A stretch of DNA of 64,000 nucleotides from VFMC01 sp050248155 (GTDB lineage: Bacteria > Actinomycetota > Acidimicrobiia > Acidimicrobiales > Ilumatobacteraceae): assembly GCA_050248155.1 (NCBI GenBank), contig JBFWSW010000006.1, forward strand, positions 61,028-125,027. Reading direction: 5' to 3'. A model generated the notes under the pieces. It saw nothing but the letters and a program-made list of their open reading frames with translations. It searched no databases and was not told where the DNA came from. A program made the translations under genes and the position numbers. The number at the start of each line of letters is the position of its first letter. The first letter of the stretch is position 1. Below are positions 25,075-33,761 of the stretch, in pieces.

Positions 25075-27665
25075 GCGAACGGGATTGGTTCCTCGGCGGC
25101 ATCCGTGTGCTCGAGATCGGCAACGAGCTCGGCGAGTACTGCGGGAAGGTGCTCGCCGGACTGGGTGCTGACGTGGTGCGCGTCGAGCCGCCCGGCGGCG
25201 AGGTGACCAGGACCTACGGGCCGTTCCACCACGACGAACCGCATCCGGACAGGAGCCTGCACTTCTGGCACTACAACCTCGCCAAGCGATCGATCGTCCT
25301 CGACCTCGACACCCCCGAGGGTGTCGATCAGCTGCGCCGCCTGGCGGGTGTCTCCGACGTGCTCCTCGACAGCCGACCGCGGGGAGACCTCGCGGCGCGC
25401 GGCCTCGACCCCCACGAGCTGCGCGTCGCGAACCGGCGCCTCATCCATGCTCGCATCACCCCGTTCGGCGACACCGGGCCCTGGGCCGACTTCGCCGGCA
25501 GCGACCTCGTCCACCTCGCCCTCGGCGGGGTGATGATGAACTGCGGCTACGACCCCGACCCGTTCGGGGCGTACGACACACCACCGATCGCGCCGCAGAT
25601 GTGGCAGGCATACCAGATCGCCGGCGAGATGGCAGCGATGTCGATCCTCGCGGCACTCTCGTCTCGGCTTGCGAGCGGCCGCGGCCAGACGCTCGAGACC
25701 AGCGTCCACCAAGCGGTGAGCCAGAACACCGAGACCGACGTCCCCGACTGGGTGTTCCTGCGCCAGACGCACTACCGACTGACCTGCCGGCACTCGACGA
25801 CATCGGCGCGCAGCCCTTCGCTCGCGATCACCAAGGACGGGCGCTACATCCTCCCCTACCGGACGTACACGAAGGGTCAGCTCGACGAGTGGACTGCGAC
25901 CGTGGCGCTGCTCGAGAAGTACGGGTTCGCCGGCGAGCTCGGCGATCCGAAGTACGCGGACGAGGCGGTGCGTGAAACGCCGGAGGCCCGGGACCGACTG
26001 GCCGTCCAGACCGACAAGCTCGTCGCCCGGCTGATGTACGACCGCGACATCTGGCGAGAAGGACAGGACCACGGCCTGCCGTGGACCCCGATCCGCAAGC
26101 CGGAGGAGAACGCGTCCGACCCGCACTGGCTGATGCGTGAGTCGTTCTTCGAGGTGCACCACCCCGAACTCGGCGAGACGTTCCTCTACACGGGGGGCAA
26201 GTGGGTGACCAACACGCCAGCCGGCAGCCTGCCCTGGCGACGCGAGCCACGGCCCCCGCTCGTCGGCGAGCACACCGACGTCGTCGCCCGCGAGTGGCTC
26301 GGCGGACCGGTGGTGCACGACCGGGTGTACCGGTCGGCCCGGGCCGCCGAGCAGCAGGGGCCCAGCCGGCGTGGCAAGCCGTTCCCGCTCGCGGGCGTCC
26401 GGGTGGTCGACCTCAGCTGGATGCTCGCCAGCGCAGGAGCCGGGCGGTTCCTGGCGGCCATGGGCGCCGAGGTGATCAAGGTCGAGCACCTGAGCCGGCC
26501 GGACCGGATGCGCTTCAGCCCGCTGGGCGCGGTGCCGCCCGGCGGGCGCACAGAGCGCGACGCGGCGCAGGCTCCGCTCGTCACGCCGGACAACAGCGCC
26601 GATCCGAACCGCGGCGGTTCGTTCATGGAGATCAACGCCGGCAAGCTCGGCATGTCGCTCAACCTCAAGCACCCACGCGGCCGCCAGATCCTCGAGGAGC
26701 TGATCCGGGACGCCGACATGGTCGTCGAGGGGTACTCGCCGGGGACGATGACCCGCATGGGCCTCGGGTACGACCGCCTCCGCGAGCTGAACCCGAGCAT
26801 CATCTACGTGCAGCAGAGCGGGCTCGGCGAGCTCGGCACGTACGGCCGGGCGCGCACGTTCGGTCCCAGCGCGCAGGCGATCACCGGCATCAGCGACATG
26901 TCGGGGCTGCCCGAGCCCTTCCCGCCGGCCGGCATCGGCTACTCGTACCTCGACTGGTTCGGCGCCTACAACATGGCCGTGGCGATGCTCGCCGCGCTCT
27001 ACCGCCGGGACGTCACCGGCGAGGGCTGCTACATCGACGCCTCCCAGGGTGACACGGGGATCTACCTCACGGGCACGGCCATCCTCGACCACTCGGTCAA
27101 CGGCCGGCGGTGGTCGCGCTACGGCAACCGCTCCCCCTTCAAGCTCGCCGCGCCGCACGGGGCGTACCGCACGCGCGGTGACGATCGCTGGATCGCGATC
27201 TCGGCATTCGACGACGAGCACTGGTCAGCCCTCACTGATGTCCTCGGCGCCGAGGAGTGGCGCAACGACCCGCGATTCGACTCGCTCGCTCACCGGCTCG
27301 CGCACCAGGACGCGCTCGACGCGCTCGTCGACACGGCCACACAGGCGTGGGAGCCGTTCGAGCTGATGCGTGCGCTACAGGCTCTCGGGGTGCCGGCCGG
27401 CGTGTGCCAGACCGCCGAGGACCGTGTCGACCACGATCCGCAGCTCGACCACCTCGGGTGGCTGGTCGAGCTCGACCAGAGCACGATCGGTCGCTGGCCG
27501 GTCAAGGAGCATCCGACGTCGTTCTCGGAGACCCCGGCCTACATCGGGGGACGGTTCGACCGCTCGGGCCCCACCTACGGCGAGGACACCGACGACATCC
27601 TGTCAAGGGTGCTGGGGCTCTCGGCAGTCGAGATCGCCGACTTGCACGAGATGGGTGCCCTCTGA
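25071..27665 (+). CDS. Tandem class III CoA-transferase (CaiB/BaiF-CaiB/BaiF fusion)
   Basis: An 864-residue protein with two complete CaiB/BaiF domains in line. Domain 1 covers about residues 8-405 (VLEIGNELGEYCGKVLAGLGADVVRVEPP) and domain 2 about 440-860 (VVDLSWMLASAGAGRFLAAMGAEVIKVE). In domain 2 the catalytic Asp is present in IDASQGDTGIY, matching the SxxD motif of formyl-CoA transferase. In domain 1 the same position reads ETSVHQAVSQ, with Gln instead of Asp, so the N-terminal half is probably structural. Family enzymes are interlocked homodimers; the fusion supplies both halves. It is the last gene of the operon. Confidence 0.85.
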   Translation: MSERDWFLGGIRVLEIGNELGEYCGKVLAGLGADVVRVEPPGGEVTRTYGPFHHDEPHPDRSLHFWHYNLAKRSIVLDLDTPEGVDQLRRLAGVSDVLLDSRPRGDLAARGLDPHELRVANRRLIHARITPFGDTGPWADFAGSDLVHLALGGVMMNCGYDPDPFGAYDTPPIAPQMWQAYQIAGEMAAMSILAALSSRLASGRGQTLETSVHQAVSQNTETDVPDWVFLRQTHYRLTCRHSTTSARSPSLAITKDGRYILPYRTYTKGQLDEWTATVALLEKYGFAGELGDPKYADEAVRETPEARDRLAVQTDKLVARLMYDRDIWREGQDHGLPWTPIRKPEENASDPHWLMRESFFEVHHPELGETFLYTGGKWVTNTPAGSLPWRREPRPPLVGEHTDVVAREWLGGPVVHDRVYRSARAAEQQGPSRRGKPFPLAGVRVVDLSWMLASAGAGRFLAAMGAEVIKVEHLSRPDRMRFSPLGAVPPGGRTERDAAQAPLVTPDNSADPNRGGSFMEINAGKLGMSLNLKHPRGRQILEELIRDADMVVEGYSPGTMTRMGLGYDRLRELNPSIIYVQQSGLGELGTYGRARTFGPSAQAITGISDMSGLPEPFPPAGIGYSYLDWFGAYNMAVAMLAALYRRDVTGEGCYIDASQGDTGIYLTGTAILDHSVNGRRWSRYGNRSPFKLAAPHGAYRTRGDDRWIAISAFDDEHWSALTDVLGAEEWRNDPRFDSLAHRLAHQDALDALVDTATQAWEPFELMRALQALGVPAGVCQTAEDRVDHDPQLDHLGWLVELDQSTIGRWPVKEHPTSFSETPAYIGGRFDRSGPTYGEDTDDILSRVLGLSAVEIADLHEMGAL

Positions 27666-27678
27666 CCCGCGTGGTCCC

Positions 27679-28299
27679 TCATCGGTGGTCGATCACCGAC
27701 CTCCGGCCACGCGAGGCAGCGAGGCCGCGCCACACGAGGTCGGCCTGTTGCTCGGCGATCTCGTCGATGGTCTGCCCGCCCCCGGGCGAGTACCAGTTGG
27801 CGACCCACATCATCATCCCCTGGATCGACAGGACTGCGACCGACGCGACGACGTCATCGCGGATCTCGCCCGAGCGGATGCCACCATCGATGATCCGTCG
27901 CCAGCTCGCCCGCAAGTCGGCGGTCATCCGGCGGTCCTCTGCTGCCTCCCCCTCGGTCCGAGTCCGGCGCGACTCCGACGGGTTGGTCATCCAGCTGCGT
28001 GCCTCGGGGAGGTGGCGCTGCAGGTAGTCGAGGTGCGCGGCGATCGCCGTGCGCAGCTTCTCCTCCGTCGTTGCGCTCGATCGCGAGATGTCCTCGATTC
28101 GTGCCGCGATCTCGAGAAAGCGTCGCCGACGGACCAGCCGGTACAGCGAGGCCTTGCTCCCGATGTGGTAGTAGAGGCTCCCCTGCAGCACCCCCACCTC
28201 AGCCGCGATGTCCTCGAGCCGAGCCGCGTCGTAGCCCTTCTCGCCGAAGACCTTCGCGGCTGCGTCGAGGAGCTGCTCCTGGCTGCGGATCTTGGTCAT
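27679..28299 (-). CDS. TetR-family transcriptional regulator
   Basis: A 206-residue repressor. The N-terminal helix-turn-helix is LLDAAAKVFGEKGYDAARLEDIAAEVGVLQGSLYYHIGSKASLYRLV (about residues 9-55, given here only as landmarks AAEVGVLQGSLYYHIGSK). The C-terminal ligand domain has no family-specific signature I recognise. It is convergent with the tandem CaiB gene (13-bp gap) and divergent from the hydrolase at 28383. The 83-bp space between them contains a 23-bp inverted repeat, the likely autoregulatory operator. Confidence 0.9.
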   Translation of the reverse strand: MTKIRSQEQLLDAAAKVFGEKGYDAARLEDIAAEVGVLQGSLYYHIGSKASLYRLVRRRRFLEIAARIEDISRSSATTEEKLRTAIAAHLDYLQRHLPEARSWMTNPSESRRTRTEGEAAEDRRMTADLRASWRRIIDGGIRSGEIRDDVVASVAVLSIQGMMMWVANWYSPGGGQTIDEIAEQQADLVWRGLAASRGRRSVIDHR

Positions 28300-28342
28300 G
28301 CGGCTCTCAGTCTTCCTGTGCGGTCGCCTCACAGCGCGGACC

Positions 28343-28365
28343 AGATTCAAACGTGCTTCGAATCT
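28343..28365. promoter_or_regulatory. Candidate TetR operator (23-bp inverted repeat)
   Basis: The core ATTCAAACGTGCTTCGAAT at 28345-28363 has 7-bp arms around a 5-bp spacer, with one mismatched arm pair, and the symmetry extends outward by two matched pairs (AG/CT). It lies in the tetR/hydrolase divergent region. The AT-rich arms contrast with the local GC content. A similar repeat is at 43798-43816. Confidence 0.6.
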
Positions 28366-28382
28366 ATCGCTAGAGTGGTGCG

Positions 28383-29384
28383 GTGAGGACGACGACCGCG
28401 ATGGCCGCGACGAACGGCGTCGAGCTCTGCTACGAGACGTTCGGAGATCCGGCCCACCCGGCACTGTTGCTCGTCATGGGCACCGGCGTGCAGATGACCG
28501 AGTGGGAGCCCGAGTTCGTCGCCATGTTCGTCGAGCAGGGCTTCCACGTCGTCCGCTTCGACCACCGCGACGTCGGGCTGTCGTCCCGGTGCGACGACGC
28601 CGTCCGGTACACGCTCGACGACCTGGCCGACGACGCCGCGGGCTTGCTCGAGGCGCTCGGCATCGATCGCGCACACATCCTCGGCGCATCGCTCGGCGGG
28701 ATGGTGGCGCAGTGCCTCACGATCCGCCACCCCCGCCTCGTGCTGTCCCTGTGCTCGATCATGTCGACCACTGGCGCACCCGGGGTGGGTACGTCGCGGA
28801 AGGATGCTCGAGACGCACTCATCGGCCCGCGGCCGACGACTCGCGACGGCGTGGTGGATGCGGCCGTGACCCGCGGCCGGATCCTGCGTGGGGGCGGGTT
28901 CCCGTTCGACGAGGACATGATCCGCCGTCGCGCCGGGGCCGCCTTCGACCGCGCCGAGTACCCGGCCGGCCGCGCGCGTCAGGTCGCTGCCGTGCTGGCC
29001 AGCGGCGACCGCACCGATGCGTTGCGGTCGGTGCGCGTCCCCACCGTCGTGATCCACGGCGATGCCGATCCGCTCGTCCACCTGAGCGGAGGTGAAGCGA
29101 CGGCTGCGGCCATCCCCGACGCGCGCCTCGTCGTCATCCCCGGCATGGGCCACGAGCTCCCCGCCGGCGCATGGCCGTTGGTCGTCGAAGCCTTCGCCGA
29201 GAACGCCACCCGAGCCGCCCCGCCCGCGTCGTGTCGCGACCGACAGGCCTCGCCGTCGTGCCCGTGCGCCGACACGGTCCCCGTGAGGCGCACAGCAACT
29301 GAGCGCGGCCGCAGGCCGCTCCCATCAACTCGACCGACAGGAGCGAGCGAGCAGAGCGAGCGAACGATGGAGGTCGAAACCTAG
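28383..29384 (+). CDS. Alpha/beta hydrolase with odd C-terminal tail
   Basis: A 333-residue alpha/beta hydrolase. The fold is clear: GNPxxPxLLLVMG-like strand, VVRFDHRDVGLSS, nucleophile elbow GASLGGMVAQ (about residue 100), DADPLV acid region, and GMGHELPAG with the catalytic His. The canonical fold ends near residue 282. The last 50 residues are Arg/Pro/Ser-rich (region 29230-29384) and read like translated intergenic DNA. An alternative start is the ATG at 28401. Its TAG overlaps the convergent SDR stop in a shared CTAG. Substrate unknown; likely controlled by the adjacent TetR. Confidence 0.82.
   Translation: MRTTTAMAATNGVELCYETFGDPAHPALLLVMGTGVQMTEWEPEFVAMFVEQGFHVVRFDHRDVGLSSRCDDAVRYTLDDLADDAAGLLEALGIDRAHILGASLGGMVAQCLTIRHPRLVLSLCSIMSTTGAPGVGTSRKDARDALIGPRPTTRDGVVDAAVTRGRILRGGGFPFDEDMIRRRAGAAFDRAEYPAGRARQVAAVLASGDRTDALRSVRVPTVVIHGDADPLVHLSGGEATAAAIPDARLVVIPGMGHELPAGAWPLVVEAFAENATRAAPPASCRDRQASPSCPCADTVPVRRTATERGRRPLPSTRPTGASEQSERTMEVET
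29302..29376. repeat. GAGCG-rich short-repeat segment with hairpin at hydrolase 3' end
   Basis: At 29302-29320, AGCGCGGCCGCAGGCCGCT can form a hairpin with a two-base bulge. It is followed at about 29341-29366 by iterated GAGCGAGC/GAGCGAAC units. The segment sits inside the reading frame of the hydrolase but codes for a low-complexity tail. I see no second copy in this window, so I cannot call it a dispersed repeat. Confidence 0.35.
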
Positions 29385-30295
29385 ATCGCCATCCCGCCGC
29401 CCATGTCGATGGTCTCGCCGACCATCGCGCTGGCGGCGTCGGACGCCAAGAACGCGACCATGTTGGCGACCTCCTCGGGCAGCTCGTACCGCTGGATCGC
29501 CGTGCGGGCGCGTGAGTACACGCCGACGAAGGTGTCGGGCAGCGGCGTCCGGTTCGGGCCCCACATCGAGCCGGCGTTGACGCCGACGAGGCGGACGTTG
29601 TGCTGCGCCAGCTCCTTGCCGACGTACTTGTTGAACGCAGCCAACCCGGCCTTGAGCGATCCGTAGAGCGCGATGCCGGGCATCCACGTGTTGGCGGCTT
29701 CGGATCCGATGTTGACGATGACGCCTCCGCCGTTCGGGATCATGTGGTCGAGGACCGCGCGGGTGCAGTACATCGGACCGGCGAGCGTGCCGCGGATCGA
29801 CCGATCGATGTCGGCGGCGGTGAACGACGCGAAGTCACCGACGGCGACATCGGCCGCGTTGTTGACCAGGATGTCGATCCGCCCGAGGTGGTCGGCGCAC
29901 TCGGTCATGACGGCCTGGACGCCGTCCCACGTCATGACGTCGCCATGGACGGCGATCGCGCGCGTACCCCACTTCTCCGAGGCTGCGGCAGCAGTCGCCT
30001 CGGCGTCCGGCGGCGATGGCCAACGCTGATGTCCCGATGCCGCGGCATCCTCGGGCGTCATGTCGACGACGGCCACCTCGGCGCCGAGGCCTGCGAGGCG
30101 GTTCACGCAGGCCTGCCCCAGGTTGAGCCCGGCGCCGCCGGTGACGACAGCGGTCTTCCCACGCAGGTCGAGCAGGTCGCTGAGGCGACGATCGATCTGC
30201 TCGACCGGCACGCGCTCGTTCCACCACCGTGCCGGGTCTCCCCCGCTTTCGGCGAGGTACTTCTCGAACACGTCGCGCATGAAGTCGCTGGCCAT
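29381..30295 (-). CDS. SDR-family oxidoreductase with N-terminal extension (paralogue of 6704-7621)
   Basis: A 304-residue SDR. The coenzyme motif TGGAGLNLGQ begins near residue 53, after an extension VEQIDRRLSDLLDLRGKTA that closely parallels the one in the SDR at 6704-7621. VNNAADVAVG, NIGSEAANTW and the catalytic YGSLKAG follow, and the end is GETIDMGGGMAI. It is the last gene of the leftward operon from the Rieske ferredoxin, 12 bp after the unknown gene. The conserved extension marks a distinct SDR subfamily present twice here. Confidence 0.87.
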   Translation of the reverse strand: MASDFMRDVFEKYLAESGGDPARWWNERVPVEQIDRRLSDLLDLRGKTAVVTGGAGLNLGQACVNRLAGLGAEVAVVDMTPEDAAASGHQRWPSPPDAEATAAAASEKWGTRAIAVHGDVMTWDGVQAVMTECADHLGRIDILVNNAADVAVGDFASFTAADIDRSIRGTLAGPMYCTRAVLDHMIPNGGGVIVNIGSEAANTWMPGIALYGSLKAGLAAFNKYVGKELAQHNVRLVGVNAGSMWGPNRTPLPDTFVGVYSRARTAIQRYELPEEVANMVAFLASDAASAMVGETIDMGGGMAI

Positions 30296-30307
30296 GGTTC
30301 CTCCTCG

Positions 30308-31618
30308 TCAGGTCGTGATCGTCGCGCCGCGAACCACCGGGCGGAACATCGTGTACTCGGTCGGATGCAGGTTGGCGCCGATCTCCGGACGCGCTCTCCA
30401 CCACATCAACCCCGCCACGCGCATCGCGTCGAAGGGGCTGGACAGGTTGTCGATCACTGCGTTGGGCATCACCGATCCGATCGCCTCGAGCCATCGGCCT
30501 CGCTCGACGAGGTCGGGGTGGGCGAGGTGCATCGCGACCATCTCGGTCACGTCGCCGGCGACCTCGTCGTCGCGCAGCGCACTGCGAGCGTCGGCCGGCG
30601 CGATCGGGTCCGGGAAGCGCTGACCCCAGCCGCTGAACCACGCCCAGTACGCCCTCGTCGGCCGCGATGCGCTCGGGTCGATCGGCTGGTACCCGTGTCG
30701 CCGAGAGAGCGCAGAGAGGTTGATGCCGGCGAGTGGGGCGGCGTCCGACCACGGAACCCGGCCGTCGACGAGCAGCGGGACGTCGAAGCGCCCTGCATAC
30801 TCGGGTGGCTGCGGCGTCGGACGTGGCAACGACGCGACGTACGTGTCGATGTCGAGGCCGAGCGATCGGTGGAAGCCGCGGTCGACATGGCGCTGCACCT
30901 GGCGTCGCCACTCGGCCTCGAGGTCGTCCGGCGGTGCGACGACGTCGATCGCGCGCTCGCCGGCCGGTTCGGGGGCGGCGACGCGACGCTGGGACGACCG
31001 CGCAGTCGATCGGACACCGAGCACCTTCGCTCGGTCGCTCGCCTGCACGTCGTACGCGACGAGCAGTGTGCCGTCGATCGCCTCCTCGTCACCGAGGCCG
31101 TCGGCCATCTCGGCGCCGTCGAAGCGTGCCGCCACCATGTTCCCGTCGATGCGCGAGCCGACGCGAATCCACGAGCGGCGTTCGTCGAGGTACGCGCCCG
31201 TCAGCTCGTGGGAATCCTGACTGGCGACGATGTACTGGTTGAGGCTGAGCAGCACCCGCCCCTGATCGAGCAGCGCGGCCACGGCCGCCGCTTCGTCGAG
31301 GTCGAGCCGATCCGCGTCGACCGCAGCCTCGTAGTCGAACCATCCCCAGGCGTCTTCGTCGTTCACGACCAGGTTGTCGGGCAAGAGGCTGTAGCAGCGC
31401 ATCAGCGGGAAGATCTCGCCGAGCTGGGCCCGCCCGCGCTGCGTGGCCAGCTCGCGGGGCAGATAGCCGACGCGACGGCCCGTCGCGGCGAACGAGTGCA
31501 GCTCGCCTCGGTCGAACGGGCAGTCGGGGACGTCGATCGGGCGCCCGAGACGGTCGCCGCGACGCGTCCACAGTTGGCGGATCACCCGCGTCGCGTCCTC
31601 AGGGTCGTCGAAGGTCAT
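30308..31618 (-). CDS. Hypothetical protein, 436 aa, no recognised family
   Basis: I do not recognise this protein. It has about 436 residues, is soluble (no membrane segments or signal peptide) and rich in charged residues. Notable stretches are DVPDCPFDRGELHSFAATG, GRVLLSLNQYIVASQDSHE and WAWFSGWGQRFPDP. The ATG at 31618 overlaps the stop of the LLM gene (ATGA), and the SDR follows after 12 bp, so it belongs to a redox operon and may act on the same substrate. Many Trp/Tyr/Phe residues in the C-terminal half could form a hydrophobic pocket. Confidence 0.7.
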   Translation of the reverse strand: MTFDDPEDATRVIRQLWTRRGDRLGRPIDVPDCPFDRGELHSFAATGRRVGYLPRELATQRGRAQLGEIFPLMRCYSLLPDNLVVNDEDAWGWFDYEAAVDADRLDLDEAAAVAALLDQGRVLLSLNQYIVASQDSHELTGAYLDERRSWIRVGSRIDGNMVAARFDGAEMADGLGDEEAIDGTLLVAYDVQASDRAKVLGVRSTARSSQRRVAAPEPAGERAIDVVAPPDDLEAEWRRQVQRHVDRGFHRSLGLDIDTYVASLPRPTPQPPEYAGRFDVPLLVDGRVPWSDAAPLAGINLSALSRRHGYQPIDPSASRPTRAYWAWFSGWGQRFPDPIAPADARSALRDDEVAGDVTEMVAMHLAHPDLVERGRWLEAIGSVMPNAVIDNLSSPFDAMRVAGLMWWRARPEIGANLHPTEYTMFRPVVRGATITT

Positions 31619-32883
31619 GCGTCCAGCCTCATCGCGATCTCCTTGACGCGCTGCAACTCGATGAGCTGCTCGCGCGCCTGCGGAGGGAACTCCGACGGAT
31701 CGGGATCCGGCCGCGACCGACCGTAGGCGTCGACAGCAGGGATCTCGACGTCGGTGCGGCGCCGCCTCGTCGGCGGTGCCGCAGCGGTCATCCGCTCGCT
31801 CGAGCCGTCGTGGGCTCGCCCGGACGAGAACGCGGGCAGCACCTCGCGCGCGAACAGCTCGAGCGACTCGCAGATCACGTCGTGGTCCATCGTGCCCGCC
31901 TGGTGCGAGAAGATCACCTGGTCGACGCCTGCCGCCTCGAGACCGCGCAGATACGTCGCCACCCGCTCGGGCGTGCCGACCGCGTGAGCCCCGCGCCAGG
32001 GCACCTTGCCACCCAGCTCGGCGCGCACCGCCTCGAACCGCTCCCACAGGTTCGTGCGTCCGGGGACGTGACGCCCGAACGAGTAGTAGTGGCGGACGGC
32101 AAAGGTCAGGAACCCGAACGCGTCGAGCGCTGCGTCGCATGCCGTCTCGTCGCGGCTGCAGAAGAACGGCGCGAGCATCGCCACCCTGGGGTTGACCACG
32201 TGCCCGATCGGGTTGCACTCCCGCTCGAAGGTCGACCGGTACTCCGCCACCGCGCGCCGCGCCTCTGCCTCGTCGAAGAACGTGTGGGCGAGGACACCGA
32301 TGCCCATCCGGGCCGCCTCGCGCATCGACGCGTCGTCGGAGCACGCCATCCACAGCGGGGGGTGCGGCTTCTGCACGGGCTTCGGCACCACGTTGCGCGC
32401 CGGCATCGTCACGTGCGGCCCCGCGTGGCCGGGGTACGGCTCCATCACGAGCATGTCGGCCACCTGCGCGAGCGCCTCCACGCTCATCGCCCGACGCTCT
32501 TCCGGAGCGATGCCGAAGCCCTCCAGCTCGATGCGTGACTTCGAGTCGCCGATGCCGAACTCGACGCGCCCGTCGGACACGAGGTCGAGCGTCGCGATCC
32601 GCTCGGCGACCCGTGCTGGCGCGTTGTAGGGCGGCGGCAACAGCACCACCCCGTGACCGAGCCTGATCCGTGTCGTGCGCTGGCTGGCCGCGGCGAGGAA
32701 CACTTCGGGCGCCGAGGAGTGGGAGTACTCCTCCAGGAAGTGCTGCTCGACGACCCACACCGCATCGAACCCGAGTCGCTCGGCCAGCTCGACCTGCTGC
32801 AACGCGTCGCGGAACGCTCGCTGCTCGGCGGCGGCGTGCCACGGCCGGGGCAGCTGCATCGTGAAGAAGAGGCCGAGCTCCAT
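31615..32883 (-). CDS. LLM-class flavin-dependent oxidoreductase
   Basis: A 422-residue luciferase-like monooxygenase. It starts MELGLFFTMQLPRPWH, has ERLGFDAVWVVEQHF, RIRLGHGVVLLPPPYNAP and VEFGIGDSKSRIELEGFG. The C-terminal 55 residues after about 365 are a polar tail (TAAAPPTRRRRTD and beyond) that is not part of the TIM barrel. Similar enzymes use FMNH2 or F420H2. It follows the SMP-30 gene by 15 bp and overlaps the unknown gene by 4 bp, both leftward. Confidence 0.86.
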   Translation of the reverse strand: MELGLFFTMQLPRPWHAAAEQRAFRDALQQVELAERLGFDAVWVVEQHFLEEYSHSSAPEVFLAAASQRTTRIRLGHGVVLLPPPYNAPARVAERIATLDLVSDGRVEFGIGDSKSRIELEGFGIAPEERRAMSVEALAQVADMLVMEPYPGHAGPHVTMPARNVVPKPVQKPHPPLWMACSDDASMREAARMGIGVLAHTFFDEAEARRAVAEYRSTFERECNPIGHVVNPRVAMLAPFFCSRDETACDAALDAFGFLTFAVRHYYSFGRHVPGRTNLWERFEAVRAELGGKVPWRGAHAVGTPERVATYLRGLEAAGVDQVIFSHQAGTMDHDVICESLELFAREVLPAFSSGRAHDGSSERMTAAAPPTRRRRTDVEIPAVDAYGRSRPDPDPSEFPPQAREQLIELQRVKEIAMRLDA

Positions 32884-32898
32884 GTCACCGGTCCCGGG

Positions 32899-33753
32899 TC
32901 ACCAGGCCGGCACGTCGACGCGCACCGTGTCGATCACCGACGTGTTCGTTCGCGCACGGATGCGCTCCTCGCCGCCGACCGCGCTGAGGACGAACAGGGT
33001 GCGTCCGTCGGTGCCGCCGAGGCAGCACGCGAGCGGCATCTTGCCGTCGCCCACGCGGACGACGTCGGTCACCGCTCCGCCCTCGATCACGCGTCGGCAC
33101 ATCGACTCGCGTGGCGAGGCCGTCCACACCGCGTCGTCCCGGTCGACGCTGATGCCGTCCGCGCTCCCAGGGGCCAGCTCGGCCCACACCCGGCGGTTCG
33201 ACAGCGTGCCGTCCTCGGCCCGGTCGAACCCGATCAGTCGAGCCGAGGGGAACTCGGCGACGATGTACTGGCGCCCGTCACGGGTGATGCACGGCCCGTT
33301 CGGGGCATCCAGTCCGTCGGCGACCACCCGAGCAGCACCGCCGGGCTCGATGGCGATGAGGTTGCCATTGCCGTCGAGTGGCCGTGGGACGTCAGCGGGG
33401 ATGGTGCCCATCGCACCGACGTAGGCCCGCCCGGTGTCGTCGACGACCATGTCGTTGAGGTTGCCGCTCGCCAGCTGTGACACGTCGGCGTGCACCGACA
33501 CCGACCCGGGCGCGTCGACTCGGAGCACCTGGGGTCGCGACATGTTCGCGACGAGCAGCCGTCCGTCGGGCAGGAACCCGAGGCCGGAGGGCAGGACGCC
33601 GTCGTCGAACTGCGCGACGACCGTCGCGTTGCCCTGCTCGTCGACGGTCATCACTCGACGGGCGAAGATGTCCGAGAACCACAGCTGACCGGCGTGCCAG
33701 CGCGGTGCCTCGGCGAAGTGGAGGCCGTCGAGCAGTGGCCGCAGGTCACCCAT
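32899..33753 (-). CDS. SMP-30/gluconolactonase-family hydrolase
   Basis: A 284-residue six-bladed beta-propeller lactonase. The metal ligands of SMP-30 proteins map to Glu in FAEAPRWHAGQLWFSD, Asn in GNLNDMVVD and Asp in APGSADGISVDRDDAVW. These enzymes open lactones using Ca2+ or Zn2+. In an operon with LLM monooxygenases, which can include Baeyer-Villiger-like activities, a lactone product is a reasonable substrate, but that is inference. The ATG at 33753 is 8 bp after the preceding gene's stop. Confidence 0.85.
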   Translation of the reverse strand: MGDLRPLLDGLHFAEAPRWHAGQLWFSDIFARRVMTVDEQGNATVVAQFDDGVLPSGLGFLPDGRLLVANMSRPQVLRVDAPGSVSVHADVSQLASGNLNDMVVDDTGRAYVGAMGTIPADVPRPLDGNGNLIAIEPGGAARVVADGLDAPNGPCITRDGRQYIVAEFPSARLIGFDRAEDGTLSNRRVWAELAPGSADGISVDRDDAVWTASPRESMCRRVIEGGAVTDVVRVGDGKMPLACCLGGTDGRTLFVLSAVGGEERIRARTNTSVIDTVRVDVPAW

Positions 33754-33761
33754 GGGCTGCG

